A DNA stretch of 64,000 nucleotides, taken from NCBI RefSeq assembly GCF_020535545.1, contig NZ_CP084754.1, positions 558,001-622,000 of the forward strand, in the 5' to 3' direction. This DNA comes from Roseateles sp. XES5. GTDB lineage: Bacteria > Pseudomonadota > Alphaproteobacteria > Rhizobiales > Rhizobiaceae. A program made the translations under genes and the position numbers. Shown piece by piece: positions 8,751-17,725 of this stretch (position 1 is the stretch's first letter; each line of letters opens with the position of its first letter). The notes under the pieces are model-generated. The model had not been told where the DNA came from. It ran no database searches and saw only the letters and a program-made list of their open reading frames with translations.

Positions 8751-9774
8751 CCTTTTCGCGCGCAACCGCGTCGCAACGCTCATTGCCGTTCTCGTCGTCG
8801 CCTATGCCGCGATCGGCGCCGTCGCGCCCGGCTACCTCTCCGGCGCCACGGCCTCCGTCATCCTGTCCAACAGCCTCGTTCTGATGCTGATCTCGCTCGG
8901 CACGATGGTCGTCATCCTGACGCGCAACATCGACGTTTCCAGCGGCTCGGTGCTGGGTTTGAGCGCCGCCGTGCTCGGCCTCTCGCTCAATGCCGGCGCC
9001 AGCCTGCCGCTGGCCGTCGCCCTCTGCCTGGTGACGGGAGCAGCCGCCGGGGCCTTCAACGGGGTGATGGTCGCCTATCTCGGCATTCCCTCCATCGTCG
9101 CCACGCTCGGCACGCTCGGCCTTTACCGCGGCTTCATGCTCGTGCTGACCGGCGGGCGCTGGATCGAGGACCTGCCGCAGAACCTGAAGACCCTCGCCGG
9201 CAATCTCGGCCTTGGCTTTTCGGCGCTCACCGTCGTCGTGCTCGCACTCGTGGCGGTGGTCTGGCTGGTGCTGCGCAAGACACGCTTCGGCCGCTATTTC
9301 TATGCCGTTGGCGACAACCGGGCCGCCGCGCACCATCTCGGCGTACCGGTGAAACGCGTGCAATTCGTCGCCTTCGTCGCAACCGGCATCTGCGCCGCGC
9401 TTGCCGGCCTCGTCTTCGCCGCGCAGATCGGCTTCATTCCCAACCAGGCCGGCAGCGGCATCGAGTTGAAGGCCATCGCCGTCAACGTGCTCGGCGGGGT
9501 CAGCCTGCTCGGCGGCACCGGCTCGGTCGGGGGCGTCTTTTCGGCGGTCGTCTTCATCACCTCGATCGACAGCGCGCTGGTCTTCCTGAAGATCCCCGCC
9601 TACTGGAACGACTTCATCGCCGGCGCGATCCTGCTCTCGGTGCTGCTGCTTGACGGACGCATCCGCCAGATCATCGACCGCCGCATCCGTGCCCGCCGCT
9701 ACGCCGTGCACGATCGCAGCTCGGTTCAACCCGCTGAACCGGCAACGGCGCGTAGCGTGGAGGCCGGCCGATGA
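8743..9774 (+). CDS. lsrC: AI-2 ABC transporter permease LsrC
   Basis: A 343-residue RbsC-type permease with about eight to ten membrane segments. [14 protein letters not shown] and the [12 protein letters not shown] cytoplasmic loop are family hallmarks. The start at 8743 has GGAGG about 7 bases upstream and overlaps the lsrA stop (8748-8750), suggesting coupling. It is followed by a second permease through an ATGA overlap, as in other lsr operons. Confidence 0.92.
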   Translation: MLDLFARNRVATLIAVLVVAYAAIGAVAPGYLSGATASVILSNSLVLMLISLGTMVVILTRNIDVSSGSVLGLSAAVLGLSLNAGASLPLAVALCLVTGAAAGAFNGVMVAYLGIPSIVATLGTLGLYRGFMLVLTGGRWIEDLPQNLKTLAGNLGLGFSALTVVVLALVAVVWLVLRKTRFGRYFYAVGDNRAAAHHLGVPVKRVQFVAFVATGICAALAGLVFAAQIGFIPNQAGSGIELKAIAVNVLGGVSLLGGTGSVGGVFSAVVFITSIDSALVFLKIPAYWNDFIAGAILLSVLLLDGRIRQIIDRRIRARRYAVHDRSSVQPAEPATARSVEAGR

Positions 9775-10784
9775 AGAAGCTCATCTTCCGCTGGGAGAGC
9801 GCGCTCCTTGCCATGCTCGTCGCCGAGCTTGCCATCTTCGGCTTCGTCAACCCGCGTTTCCTCAATGTCGCCAACCTGATCTACGGCACCTCGGACTTCG
9901 TGCAGATCGGCATCGTCGCCCTGCCCTTGACCCTCGTCATCATTGCCGGCGGCATCGACGTCTCCTTCGCCTCGGTGATCGGCCTTGCCGCAATCGTCTT
10001 CGGCGTCGCCACCTTCTACGGCGTGCCGCTGCCGCTTTCGATTTCGCTGGCGCTCGTCTCCGGCGCGCTCTGCGGCCTCCTCAACGCGACCGTCATCCAT
10101 CTTTCGAAGATCCAGCCACTCGTCGTCACGCTCGGCAGCCTCTATCTCTTCCAGGGCACGGCGACGGTCGCCTCCGGCCTCGTCGGCGCGGGCGGCTATG
10201 AGGGCATCGGCAATTTCCCGGAAGCCTTCAACGCTTTCGGCTATGCGGAATTTCTCGGACTGCCAGCCCCGCTCGCGCTGTTCCTCGCGCTCGCCGTCGT
10301 GCTGGTCGTGCTGCTGCACTTCACCCGCTTCGGTCGCGCCGTCTTCCTCTCCGGCCAGTCGGAAAGCGCCGCGCGCTTCGCCGGCATCCCGGTCGGCCGC
10401 GTGCAGGCGATCACCTATGTCGTCACGGGTGTTTCGGCCGCCATCGCCGGCCTCGTCATGTCGGCCTATTTCGGCTCGGCGCGCGTCGACCTCGGTTCGG
10501 CGACGTTGCTGCCGGCCGTCACCGCAGCCGTGCTCGGCGGCGCCTCCATCTACGGCGGACAGGGCTCCATCCTCGGCACCCTGATCGCCACCTTCGTCAT
10601 CGGCTACCTGCAGCAGGGCCTGCAGGCGGCCGGCGTCCCCAGCCAGATTTCCAGCGCACTTTCGGGAGGGTTGCTGGTTGTCGCGGTCGCGTTGCGCCAC
10701 GCAAGCGCAATGCTGGCCGATTTCATCGCCGTCGCCCGGCAAAAGAGACAGAACCGGGCGGCAGTCACTTCAGGAGGAGAATGA
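9771..10784 (+). CDS. lsrD: AI-2 ABC transporter permease LsrD
   Basis: A 337-residue RbsC-type permease, partner of LsrC. Hallmarks are [17 protein letters not shown] (about residues 60-76), [23 protein letters not shown] and the [17 protein letters not shown] loop. It overlaps lsrC by 4 bases (ATGA at 9771) and ends two bases before the preferred lsrB start. The heterodimeric permease pair plus one double ATPase matches the Lsr importer architecture. Confidence 0.92.
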   Translation: MKKLIFRWESALLAMLVAELAIFGFVNPRFLNVANLIYGTSDFVQIGIVALPLTLVIIAGGIDVSFASVIGLAAIVFGVATFYGVPLPLSISLALVSGALCGLLNATVIHLSKIQPLVVTLGSLYLFQGTATVASGLVGAGGYEGIGNFPEAFNAFGYAEFLGLPAPLALFLALAVVLVVLLHFTRFGRAVFLSGQSESAARFAGIPVGRVQAITYVVTGVSAAIAGLVMSAYFGSARVDLGSATLLPAVTAAVLGGASIYGGQGSILGTLIATFVIGYLQQGLQAAGVPSQISSALSGGLLVVAVALRHASAMLADFIAVARQKRQNRAAVTSGGE

Positions 10785-10786
10785 GA

Positions 10787-11818
10787 ATGATCAAGACTGT
10801 TCTGAAATCCGGCGCCATCGCTGCGGCGCTTCTTGCCGGCACCATGCTCGCTTCGGGCGCAGCACGCGCCGAAAACCAGATCGCCTTCATCCCCAAGCTG
10901 GTGGGCGTCGGCTTCTTCACGTCCGGCGGCGCCGGGGCGACGAAGGCCGGTGAGGAACTCGGTGCGAAGGTCACCTATGACGGTCCGACCGAGCCCAGCG
11001 TTTCCGGCCAGGTGCAGTTCATCAACAACTTCGTCAACCAGGGCTACAACGCGCTCGTCGTCTCCTCCGTCTCGCCGGACGGTCTGTGCCCGGCGCTGAA
11101 GCGCGCCATGGAGCGCGGCGTGCTCGTCATGACCTGGGACAGCGACGTCAACCCGGATTGCCGCAGCTACTACATCAACCAGGGCACGCCCGAGCAGCTC
11201 GGCGGCCTGCTGGTCGACATGGCCGCGGAAGGCGTGACGAAGGAAAAGGCCAAGGTCGCCTTCTTCTATTCCAGCCCCACCGTGACCGACCAGAACGCCT
11301 GGGCGGAAGCCGCCAAGGCGAAGATCGCCAAGGAGCATCCGGGCTGGGAGATCGTCACCACCCAGTACGGCTACAACGACGCGCAGAAGTCGCTGCAGAC
11401 GGCGGAAAGCATCCTTCAGACCTATCCGGATCTCGACGCGATCATCGCACCCGACGCCAATGCCCTGCCGGCCGCCGCGCAGGCTGCGGAAAACCTGAAG
11501 CGCGCCGAAGGCGTCACCATCGTCGGCTTCTCCACGCCGAACGTCATGCGCCCCTATATCGAGCGCGGCACGATCCAGCGCTTCGGCCTGTGGGACGTCA
11601 CGCAGCAGGGCAAGATCTCGGTCTACGTCGCCGATCACGTCCTGAAGAACGGCCCGATGAAGGTCGGCGACAAGCTGGAAATCCCCGGCGTCGGCACCGT
11701 CGAGGTTTCGGCCAACAAGGTGCAGGGCTACGACTACGAGGCCGACGGCAACGGCATCATCCTGCTGCCGGAGCGCACGGTCTTCACCAAGGACAATATC
11801 GCAAACTTCGACTTCTGA
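10787..11818 (+). CDS. lsrB: AI-2-binding periplasmic protein LsrB
   Basis: A 343-residue periplasmic binding protein with a Sec signal peptide ([20 protein letters not shown], cleavage near ARA-EN). AI-2-contacting residues known from Salmonella and Sinorhizobium LsrB have visible counterparts: Lys in [11 protein letters not shown], Asp in MTWDSDVN, Asp-Gln in TVTDQNAW, and Pro/Ala in [12 protein letters not shown]. The ATG at 10787 sits 9 bases after AGGAGG (10772-10777); the ATG at 10781 is in frame but too close. LsrB-type receptors in rhizobia are known to import AI-2, although many rhizobia lack luxS and scavenge it from neighbours. Confidence 0.95.
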   Translation: MIKTVLKSGAIAAALLAGTMLASGAARAENQIAFIPKLVGVGFFTSGGAGATKAGEELGAKVTYDGPTEPSVSGQVQFINNFVNQGYNALVVSSVSPDGLCPALKRAMERGVLVMTWDSDVNPDCRSYYINQGTPEQLGGLLVDMAAEGVTKEKAKVAFFYSSPTVTDQNAWAEAAKAKIAKEHPGWEIVTTQYGYNDAQKSLQTAESILQTYPDLDAIIAPDANALPAAAQAAENLKRAEGVTIVGFSTPNVMRPYIERGTIQRFGLWDVTQQGKISVYVADHVLKNGPMKVGDKLEIPGVGTVEVSANKVQGYDYEADGNGIILLPERTVFTKDNIANFDF

Positions 11819-11829
11819 TCACGCAGGAA

Positions 11830-11855
11830 CGGCGGGCGGCTCCGGCTGCCCGCCG
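11830..11855 (+). terminator. Stem-loop after lsrB
   Basis: An 8-bp perfect stem (CGGCGGGC / GCCCGCCG) with a 10-base loop lies between lsrB and the aldolase gene. No T-run follows, so it more likely stabilises the upstream lsrB mRNA or attenuates partially than terminates fully. Confidence 0.45.
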
Positions 11856-11884
11856 CACGCATTTCAAAAAGGCAGGACATCCGC

Positions 11885-13138
11885 ATGAAAAGCCGCTGGA
11901 ACGACGAAGACGCAGCCCGCTCCATGGAGGCCGCGCTTGCGGCGGGACAGAACGAAGCGCTCGGTCTTCGCATCTACACGTCCCGCATCATCGGCGGCGA
12001 CCCGGACCTCGTCCTGCACGGCGGCGGCAATACCTCCGTCAAGGTGACGGCACCCGATGGCACTGCGCTCATGCACATCAAGGGCAGCGGCTGGGACCTC
12101 GACACCATCGAGGCGCCGGGCCTGCCGGCCGTGCGCCTCGCCCCGCTGCTCGAGGTGCGCGACGGGCCGAAGCTCTCCGACCCCGACATGGTCGCCCTCC
12201 TGCGGGCAAACCTCGTCGAGCCGGATGCGCCGAACCCCTCGGTCGAAGCGCTGCTGCACGCCTTCCTGCCCTTCGCCCATGTCGACCATACCCATGCGAC
12301 GGCCATTCTGGCGCTGGCGGACCAGCCCGACATGCAGGGTGCGGTCAAGCGCATCTACGGCGAGCGCCTCGCCTATGTGCCCTATGTCATGCCCGGCTTC
12401 GATCTTTCCATCGTCGCCGATCGCATCTACCGCGACCATCCGGGCTGCGAGGGCCTTTGGCTGGAGAACCATGGCCTCTTCACCTTCGCCGACGATGCCC
12501 GCGTCTCCTATGAACGGATGATCGAATTCGTCACGATGGCGGAAGACGAACTTGCCAGCGCCGGCGTCACGCTCGCCGGCCCCCAGCAAAGCGACGACAG
12601 GGAAGACACCACGCTCACCGCACGCGTGGAGAAGGCGCTTGTGCGCGACGGCTCCCCCTTCGCCAAGGGCGTCGTCCTCGACTACCGCTCCACGCCCGCG
12701 ATCCGCGCGCATGCCGGCAAGGAGAATGTGGAGGCCATCGGCCAGCGCGGCACCGTCACGCCGGACCACGTCATCCGCATCAAGCCCTGGCCGATGGTCA
12801 TCGACGCGGATGCGGACGATGCGGCCATCGACGCGGCGCTCGCAGCCTATGCCGAGCGCTACCGGGCCTACTTCACCCGCAACGCCGCCCGCAGCAACGA
12901 GCCGAAGCGCATGCTGGACCTCTATCCACGTGTCGTTCTGGTCAAGGGCCTGGGCCTCTATGCGCTGGGCGCGACCGCCAAGGCCGCGAAGATCGGCGGC
13001 GATCTTTGCGAACAGGCGACGCGGGCGATCAATGCCGCCGAGGCCTATGGCCGTTTTACCCCGATCGGCGAGGCCGATCTCTTCGACATGGAATATTGGT
13101 CGCTCGAGCAGGCGAAACTACAGGTCGCGGTCCAGTAG
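11885..13138 (+). CDS. Class II aldolase/adducin-family protein (aldolase half of RhaD-like enzymes)
   Basis: A 417-residue protein of the class II (zinc) aldolase family. Zinc-ligand motifs are HTHATA (His135, His137) and ENHGLF (His196). It opens with SRWNDEDAARS, and HGGGNTSVK (about residues 45-53) is the phosphate-binding loop. It ends at FDMEYWSLEQAKL, where bifunctional RhaD-type aldolase/dehydrogenases would continue into a short-chain dehydrogenase domain. That domain is absent here, with a clean stop. It follows lsrB by 66 bp on the same strand, in the place where lsrF might be expected. A role in cleaving a phospho-AI-2 product is a plausible inference, not shown. Confidence 0.82.
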   Translation: MKSRWNDEDAARSMEAALAAGQNEALGLRIYTSRIIGGDPDLVLHGGGNTSVKVTAPDGTALMHIKGSGWDLDTIEAPGLPAVRLAPLLEVRDGPKLSDPDMVALLRANLVEPDAPNPSVEALLHAFLPFAHVDHTHATAILALADQPDMQGAVKRIYGERLAYVPYVMPGFDLSIVADRIYRDHPGCEGLWLENHGLFTFADDARVSYERMIEFVTMAEDELASAGVTLAGPQQSDDREDTTLTARVEKALVRDGSPFAKGVVLDYRSTPAIRAHAGKENVEAIGQRGTVTPDHVIRIKPWPMVIDADADDAAIDAALAAYAERYRAYFTRNAARSNEPKRMLDLYPRVVLVKGLGLYALGATAKAAKIGGDLCEQATRAINAAEAYGRFTPIGEADLFDMEYWSLEQAKLQVAVQ

Positions 13139-13384
13139 AACCGGACCGCGTGCCGCCAACGGTTCAAGCCTTGCCTGCGGAGCCGTTAAGGTCGGAAACA
13201 TCGTGTTGAAAGGACCCGGCTCAATCGCGAACCGAGTCCTCCCTGCAGCATCCACCCCCGGATCGCTGCGGCAGGTTCGCATTGGCGGCGGTCGCTCGCT
13301 ATTAAATTTGACACAGCGCATGCGTGCTGAATCCATCGCGCGCTTGCACCGGCCTGCAGTCGGATATGCCGACGCTTTCCAGCC

Positions 13385-13759
13385 TCAACGGCCCGGCAGC
13401 GGACAGGCCTCCCCGCCGCCAAGGATGCGCGACCGGGTGAGGAAGCGTTTCTCCCGGCCGTTGTCGAGGGAAAACATGCCGCCGCGGCCAGGCACGACAT
13501 CGATGATCAATTGCGTGTGTTTCCACGCAGCGAACTGGCTTTCGCTGATATAGACCGGCACACCGCCGATCTCGCCGAGCTTCACGTCCCGGTCGCCGAC
13601 GATGTAGTCGTCCTGCGGATAGCACATGGGCGAGGATCCGTCGCAGCAGCCGCCCGATTGATGGAACAGGATTTTCGGATGATCCGCCTGGATCTCCCGG
13701 ATGAGAACAAGGGCGGCATCGGTCGCCACCACGCGCGGCTCGGTCAGGCCATCGGACAT
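13385..13759 (-). CDS. DUF779 domain protein, partner of an aldehyde dehydrogenase
   Basis: A 124-residue protein of the DUF779 family, typically found next to ExaC/AldB-type aldehyde dehydrogenases. Its Cys-rich signature is HQSGGCCDGSSPMC (about residues 32-45), followed by GEIGGVPVYISE and QLIIDVVPGRGGMFSLD. The start at 13759 has GGAGGGG nearby; an ATG at 13771 is also possible. It lies 130 bp downstream of the aldehyde dehydrogenase on the same strand. Biochemical function is unknown; the clustered cysteines suggest metal or redox chemistry. Confidence 0.85.
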   Translation of the reverse strand: MSDGLTEPRVVATDAALVLIREIQADHPKILFHQSGGCCDGSSPMCYPQDDYIVGDRDVKLGEIGGVPVYISESQFAAWKHTQLIIDVVPGRGGMFSLDNGREKRFLTRSRILGGGEACPLPGR

Positions 13760-13781
13760 AAACCCCTCCATGACGATATTT

Positions 13782-13808
13782 CCCTCTCTCCGGGGAGTGG
13801 AGAGAGGG
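13782..13808. repeat. Perfect 10-bp inverted repeat (stem-loop)
   Basis: CCCTCTCTCC and GGAGAGAGGG flank a 7-base loop just upstream of the DUF779 gene. The form resembles the short palindromic intergenic elements common in rhizobia. It sits on the boundary of the codon-atypical aldehyde dehydrogenase segment. Confidence 0.6.
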
Positions 13809-13849
13809 AGGGCGAGAGCACGGCGGACAAACCGCTCCCACCCGCAGAC

Positions 13850-13876
13850 GCCTTCTCCGCCGCGGGCGGAGAAGGC
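13850..13876. terminator. Perfect 12-bp stem-loop after the aldehyde dehydrogenase gene
   Basis: GCCTTCTCCGCC and GGCGGAGAAGGC are separated by GCG, 13 bp beyond the exaC stop on the minus strand. No U-run follows, so it may be an RNA-stabilising hairpin or a repeat element rather than a complete intrinsic terminator. Confidence 0.5.
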
Positions 13877-13889
13877 AGGCGGTCGCGGC

Positions 13890-15398
13890 TCAGAAGAAGC
13901 CCAGCGCGCTGGGCGAGTAGCTCACCAGCAGGTTCTTGGTCTGCTGGTAGTGGTCCAGCATGGCCTTGTGGGTTTCACGGCCGATGCCGGACTCCTTGTA
14001 GCCGCCAAAGGCGGCATGCGCCGGGTAGGCGTGGTAGCAATTGGTCCAGACGCGGCCGGCCTGGATGGCGCGACCCATGCGGTAGGCGCGGCTGCCGTCG
14101 CGGGTCCAGACGCCAGCGCCCAGGCCATAGGGCGTGTCGTTGGCGATCTGCAGGGCCTCGGCCTCGGTCTTGAAGGTGGTCACGGCCAGCACCGGGCCGA
14201 AGATCTCCTCGCGGAAGACGCGCATCTGGTTGTGGCCCTTGAAGAGCGTGGGCTGGATGTAATAGCCGCCTGCCAGATCACCGCCCAGCTGGGCCCGCTC
14301 GCCGCCGATCAGCAGCTGGGCACCCTCTTCCTTGCCCAGGGCCAGATAGCCCTGGATCTTGTCCATCTGCAGGGCCGAGGCCTGGGCACCCATCATGGTC
14401 TCGGTGTCCAGCGGATTGCCCTGCTTGATGGCCGCCACGCGCTTGATCGCCCGCTCGATGAAGCGCTCGTAGATCGACTCCTGGATCAGGGCACGGCTGG
14501 GGCAGGTGCAGACCTCGCCCTGGTTGAAGGCAAACAGCACCAGGCCCTCGATGGCCTTGTCCAGGAAGGCATCGTCCTGGGCCATCACATCGTCGAAGAA
14601 GATATTGGGGCTCTTGCCGCCCAGCTCCAGGGTGGCCGGGATCAGATTGGCCGCGGCCGCCTGAGCAATCAGCTTGCCGGTGGCGGTGCTGCCGGTGAAG
14701 GCGATCTTGGCGATGCGCTTGCTGCGCGCCAGCGGGTCGCCGGCCTCGCGGCCCAGGCCGTTGACGATGTTCAGCACGCCCGGCGGCAGCAGGTCGGCGA
14801 TCAGCTCCACCAGCACCAGCAGGCTGATGGGCGTGCTCTCGGCCGGCTTGAGCACCACGCAGTTGCCAGCACCCAGGGCCGGGGCCAGCTTCCAGGCCGC
14901 CATCAGGATGGGAAAGTTCCAGGGAATGATCTGGCCCACCACGCCCAGCGGCTCGTGGAAGTGGTAGGCGATGGTGTGGCCGTCGATCTCGCTGAGCGCC
15001 CCTTCCTGGGCGCGCACGCAACCAGCGAAGTAACGGAAATGGTCCACTGCCAGCGGGATGTCGGCATTCAGGGTCTCGCGGATCGGCTTGCCGTTGTCCA
15101 CCGTCTCGGCATAGGCCAGCAGCTCCAGGTTCGCCTCCATGCGGTCGGCGATCTTGAGCAGGATATTGGCCCGCTCGGCCGGCGGCACGGCCGCCCACTT
15201 GGCGGCGGCGGCATGGGCCGCGTCCAGGGCCAGCTCGATGTCCTCGGCGCCGGAGCGCGCGGCCTCGCAGAGCTTGCCGCCGGTGATCGGCGTGATGTTG
15301 TCGAAGTAGCGCCCGGAAACCGGCTCCTTCCATTCGCCTCCGATGAAGTTGCCGTATTTCGCCTTGTACGGATTCTCGACGATCTTCTGATGCAGCAT
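13890..15398 (-). CDS. exaC: NAD-dependent aldehyde dehydrogenase, ExaC/AldB type (codon-atypical)
   Basis: A 502-residue aldehyde dehydrogenase, oxidising acetaldehyde-like aldehydes to acids with NAD. The Rossmann segment has [21 protein letters not shown]. The general-base Glu is in [11 protein letters not shown] and the catalytic Cys297 is in [13 protein letters not shown]. The C-terminus is [10 protein letters not shown]. The ATG at 15398 follows GGGAGGA; 43 upstream in-frame codons lack family similarity. It is flanked by DUF779 and a GAF/Fis regulator, the usual exaC/acoR arrangement. After roughly the first 45 codons, Leu is nearly always CTG, Val mostly GTG and Ser mostly AGC, unlike the neighbours' CTC/GTC/TCC style. 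This suggests recent acquisition or gene conversion from a betaproteobacterium-like donor. Confidence 0.93.
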   Translation of the reverse strand: MLHQKIVENPYKAKYGNFIGGEWKEPVSGRYFDNITPITGGKLCEAARSGAEDIELALDAAHAAAAKWAAVPPAERANILLKIADRMEANLELLAYAETVDNGKPIRETLNADIPLAVDHFRYFAGCVRAQEGALSEIDGHTIAYHFHEPLGVVGQIIPWNFPILMAAWKLAPALGAGNCVVLKPAESTPISLLVLVELIADLLPPGVLNIVNGLGREAGDPLARSKRIAKIAFTGSTATGKLIAQAAAANLIPATLELGGKSPNIFFDDVMAQDDAFLDKAIEGLVLFAFNQGEVCTCPSRALIQESIYERFIERAIKRVAAIKQGNPLDTETMMGAQASALQMDKIQGYLALGKEEGAQLLIGGERAQLGGDLAGGYYIQPTLFKGHNQMRVFREEIFGPVLAVTTFKTEAEALQIANDTPYGLGAGVWTRDGSRAYRMGRAIQAGRVWTNCYHAYPAHAAFGGYKESGIGRETHKAMLDHYQQTKNLLVSYSPSALGFF

Positions 15399-15549
15399 GT
15401 CATTCCTCCCGTGAAGGACCCAGGATGGGCCGTCGGGAAGGATGGTGCTCTGCGGCGGCGGATCGCGGTAGAGGCCGAAGGACGACGGCGGCGGCAACTG
15501 TCTCAGAATTGAGACAGGCTGGCGCATGCGGACATGCTGCGCCGCAACA

Positions 15550-16506
15550 TCAGTTGATCGAGAGCTTCTTCATCTTCCGGTACAGCGTCGCACGGCTGAC
15601 ACCGAGCAGGTCCGCCGCGCGGCTGACATTGCCGCTGGCACGGGTCAGGACACGCCGCAGCGCCGCCCGCTCCGCCTCGTCCAGGTCCCGCCGCCCGTCC
15701 GCCCGATCCTCCTGCAGCAGATCGGAAGCCGCGATACCCCCGGCGATACGCCGGTCATCGAGGTCGAGCGCCTGCCGGGCGGCACGGGTCGCCCCGAGCA
15801 CGAGGTCGTCACGGTCGACGGCCAGCAAGGCCGGCATGGTCCGGTTTCCGCCCGGCACGAGCAGGATCCGGGCCGCGGAGAAGGCGCGACGGAAAAGCCC
15901 CGCCTCCACGCGGGCCGCGGCATCGCGCACCGCCTGCGAGAGGATCGACATGGTCATTTCGTTGGCATCGTCACGGCATGTGGAAATGTCGAGCGCTGCG
16001 GCGATGCGGCCCGTATGGTCGCGGATCGGCGCCGTCGTGCAGGAAAGGCGGGTATTCTGCGACAGAAAATGCTGGTCGCGCAGAATGACGACGGACCGCT
16101 CGTCCGCGAGCGCCGTGCCGATGCCATTGGTGCCGACGCTCGCCTCGCTCCAGACCGTGCCGGACCAGAGGCCGACGCCGCGGAAATCCCGGTCGTCGCC
16201 CACCGCCCCCCGCCGCTCCAGCGCGATGCCCCTCTCATCCGTCAGAAGCAGGCAGCAGCCGCCCTTGCCGACCAGGGCGAAGAGCCGGTCGATTTCGCCG
16301 CCCGCCTCCTCGATCAGGACGCTGGCGCGCGCCCGAGCCTGCCGAAACTCGGCTTCCGTCAACCGGCCCGGCGTCCGGTCCTCTTCCGGAGAAAGACCAT
16401 GAAGGGTGAGGCAGCGGCGCCATGAGGCCGCGACAGGGGAACTCGCCGCCGCCGAAGCATCGGCCGCAACGGTGTGCACATGGTCCGCGTGAAACCGCAT
16501 CGACAT
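15550..16506 (-). CDS. GAF and Fis-type HTH regulator, AcoR-like but lacking the AAA+ domain
   Basis: A 318-residue regulator. An N-terminal AcoR-like region ([19 protein letters not shown]) leads into a GAF-type sensor domain (about residues 70-230) with [17 protein letters not shown] and the typical [16 protein letters not shown]. The C-terminus is a Fis-type helix-turn-helix, [29 protein letters not shown]. The central sigma-54-interacting AAA+ ATPase of full AcoR (no GAFTGA) is absent, so it cannot be a classical enhancer-binding activator. AGGAGGAAA precedes the ATG at 16506. Probable target is the adjacent aldehyde dehydrogenase gene on the same strand. Confidence 0.85.
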   Translation of the reverse strand: MSMRFHADHVHTVAADASAAASSPVAASWRRCLTLHGLSPEEDRTPGRLTEAEFRQARARASVLIEEAGGEIDRLFALVGKGGCCLLLTDERGIALERRGAVGDDRDFRGVGLWSGTVWSEASVGTNGIGTALADERSVVILRDQHFLSQNTRLSCTTAPIRDHTGRIAAALDISTCRDDANEMTMSILSQAVRDAAARVEAGLFRRAFSAARILLVPGGNRTMPALLAVDRDDLVLGATRAARQALDLDDRRIAGGIAASDLLQEDRADGRRDLDEAERAALRRVLTRASGNVSRAADLLGVSRATLYRKMKKLSIN

Positions 16507-16824
16507 CCGCTTTCCTCCTGAACGTCCGCCAGGCCAAAAGACCGGACGAGATGTGGAGCGCTCGACGCTCTGCTGCCGGCAACCAGTCCGACAGGGATAA
16601 ACGAAGAGCTCCCGACGGGAGCAGCATTGAGGTCCCGTCCGATCGGGCAACCGCTCGTTTCGCCAGACTAAGCCGATCCGACAGCGAAAGTCCATTGATC
16701 GAAGGTATCAGGGAGAAAGACGGACGTAGGAATGCAGGCGACGCGGCGCGGAGACTTCAAAGTCGCACGCATGGCTCATCGGCACCGCACGGGTGGCGCC
16801 CGGCGGTGCGACAAACGCCATTTC
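16507..16824. other. Intergenic region without a supported gene
   Basis: A 318-bp gap between the GAF/Fis regulator gene and the DapA-family gene, both minus strand. A hairpin GCTCCC-GAC-GGGAGC lies at 16608-16622. Open frames here lack start signals and family similarity. The promoter of the regulator gene is probably here, but no convincing -35/-10 pair was found. Confidence 0.4.
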
Positions 16825-17703
16825 CTAGAGATCGTAGCGACGCAGGATTTCCGCGATCCGGGCATCCTGCTCGTCGTTCGGCAACAGCGCCGGCTGACGG
16901 CTCGCCCCAACGGACGAATCCTGCAGGAAGAGGGCGCGCTTGACCATGGCGGGGGCAAAGCCGAGGGCGTAAAGGTCCGTACGGAAGGCGGCAAAGATGG
17001 CCTGCTGCCTTTCCGCTTCTGCTAGGTCGCCCGCATTGACCGCCTTCAGGATCCCGGCCAGAACCTGCGGCATGGCATTGCCGAGGCCGGAAATGCATCC
17101 CGCGGCGCCATTCTGCAGCGCCCAGAGCACCAGGTGGTCGGGGCCGGAATAGACCTCGAAGCCATCGATATCCCTGGCGACAGCGAGATAGGCCTCCAGC
17201 GTCTCCTTCGCGCCCCCTGAATCCTTGATGCCGGCGATGTTGCCGTGGCCGGCGAGCGTGCGGGCGGTTTCGGGCTCGATGTGGTTCTGCGTGCGAGCCG
17301 GAATATCGTAGAGATAGACCGGCGTCTTCACGGCATCGGCGACCGTCGAGAAATGGCGGATCAGGCCATCCTGCGTGCAGGCGATGAAGAAGGGCGTGAT
17401 GACGGCGATGCCGTCGACGCCGATGCGGTCGAATTCGCGCGCCAGCTTGATCGTCTCGAAGGTCGCGGGCATGCCGGCATTGACGATCACCCGCGAGCGG
17501 CCGCCCACCTCGTCGACGACCTCTTCCGTCAGCCGCACCTTTTCCTCGAAGGTCAGCGCGCTGAAATCGCCGTTGGTGCCGGCGCACATGATGTTGTTGC
17601 CGGCCTCGACCTGTCGGCGGACCTGCGCGCGCGTCGCCGCGTAGTTGATGGTCTCGTCCGCGTTGAAGCAGGTGACGAGGGCGACGAAGGCTTGTTTGCT
17701 CAT
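16825..17703 (-). CDS. Dihydrodipicolinate synthase (DapA)-family aldolase/lyase
   Basis: A 292-residue class I aldolase of the DapA/NanA family, a TIM barrel forming a Schiff base with a keto acid. The active-site Tyr is in YLYDIPART (about residues 134-142) and the Schiff-base Lys in IAGIKDSGG (about 159-167). AGTNGDFSALTFEEK takes the place of the canonical GTTGE loop. The KDSGG form resembles 2-keto-3-deoxy sugar acid or hydroxy-keto acid aldolases more than lysine-biosynthetic DapA. It is the last gene of the minus-strand unit with a DMT exporter and a peptide-type ABC transporter, so a catabolic role is likely. Confidence 0.88.
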   Translation of the reverse strand: MSKQAFVALVTCFNADETINYAATRAQVRRQVEAGNNIMCAGTNGDFSALTFEEKVRLTEEVVDEVGGRSRVIVNAGMPATFETIKLAREFDRIGVDGIAVITPFFIACTQDGLIRHFSTVADAVKTPVYLYDIPARTQNHIEPETARTLAGHGNIAGIKDSGGAKETLEAYLAVARDIDGFEVYSGPDHLVLWALQNGAAGCISGLGNAMPQVLAGILKAVNAGDLAEAERQQAIFAAFRTDLYALGFAPAMVKRALFLQDSSVGASRQPALLPNDEQDARIAEILRRYDL

Positions 17704-17725
17704 GGGTATTCCTTTGTTCTGGCGC

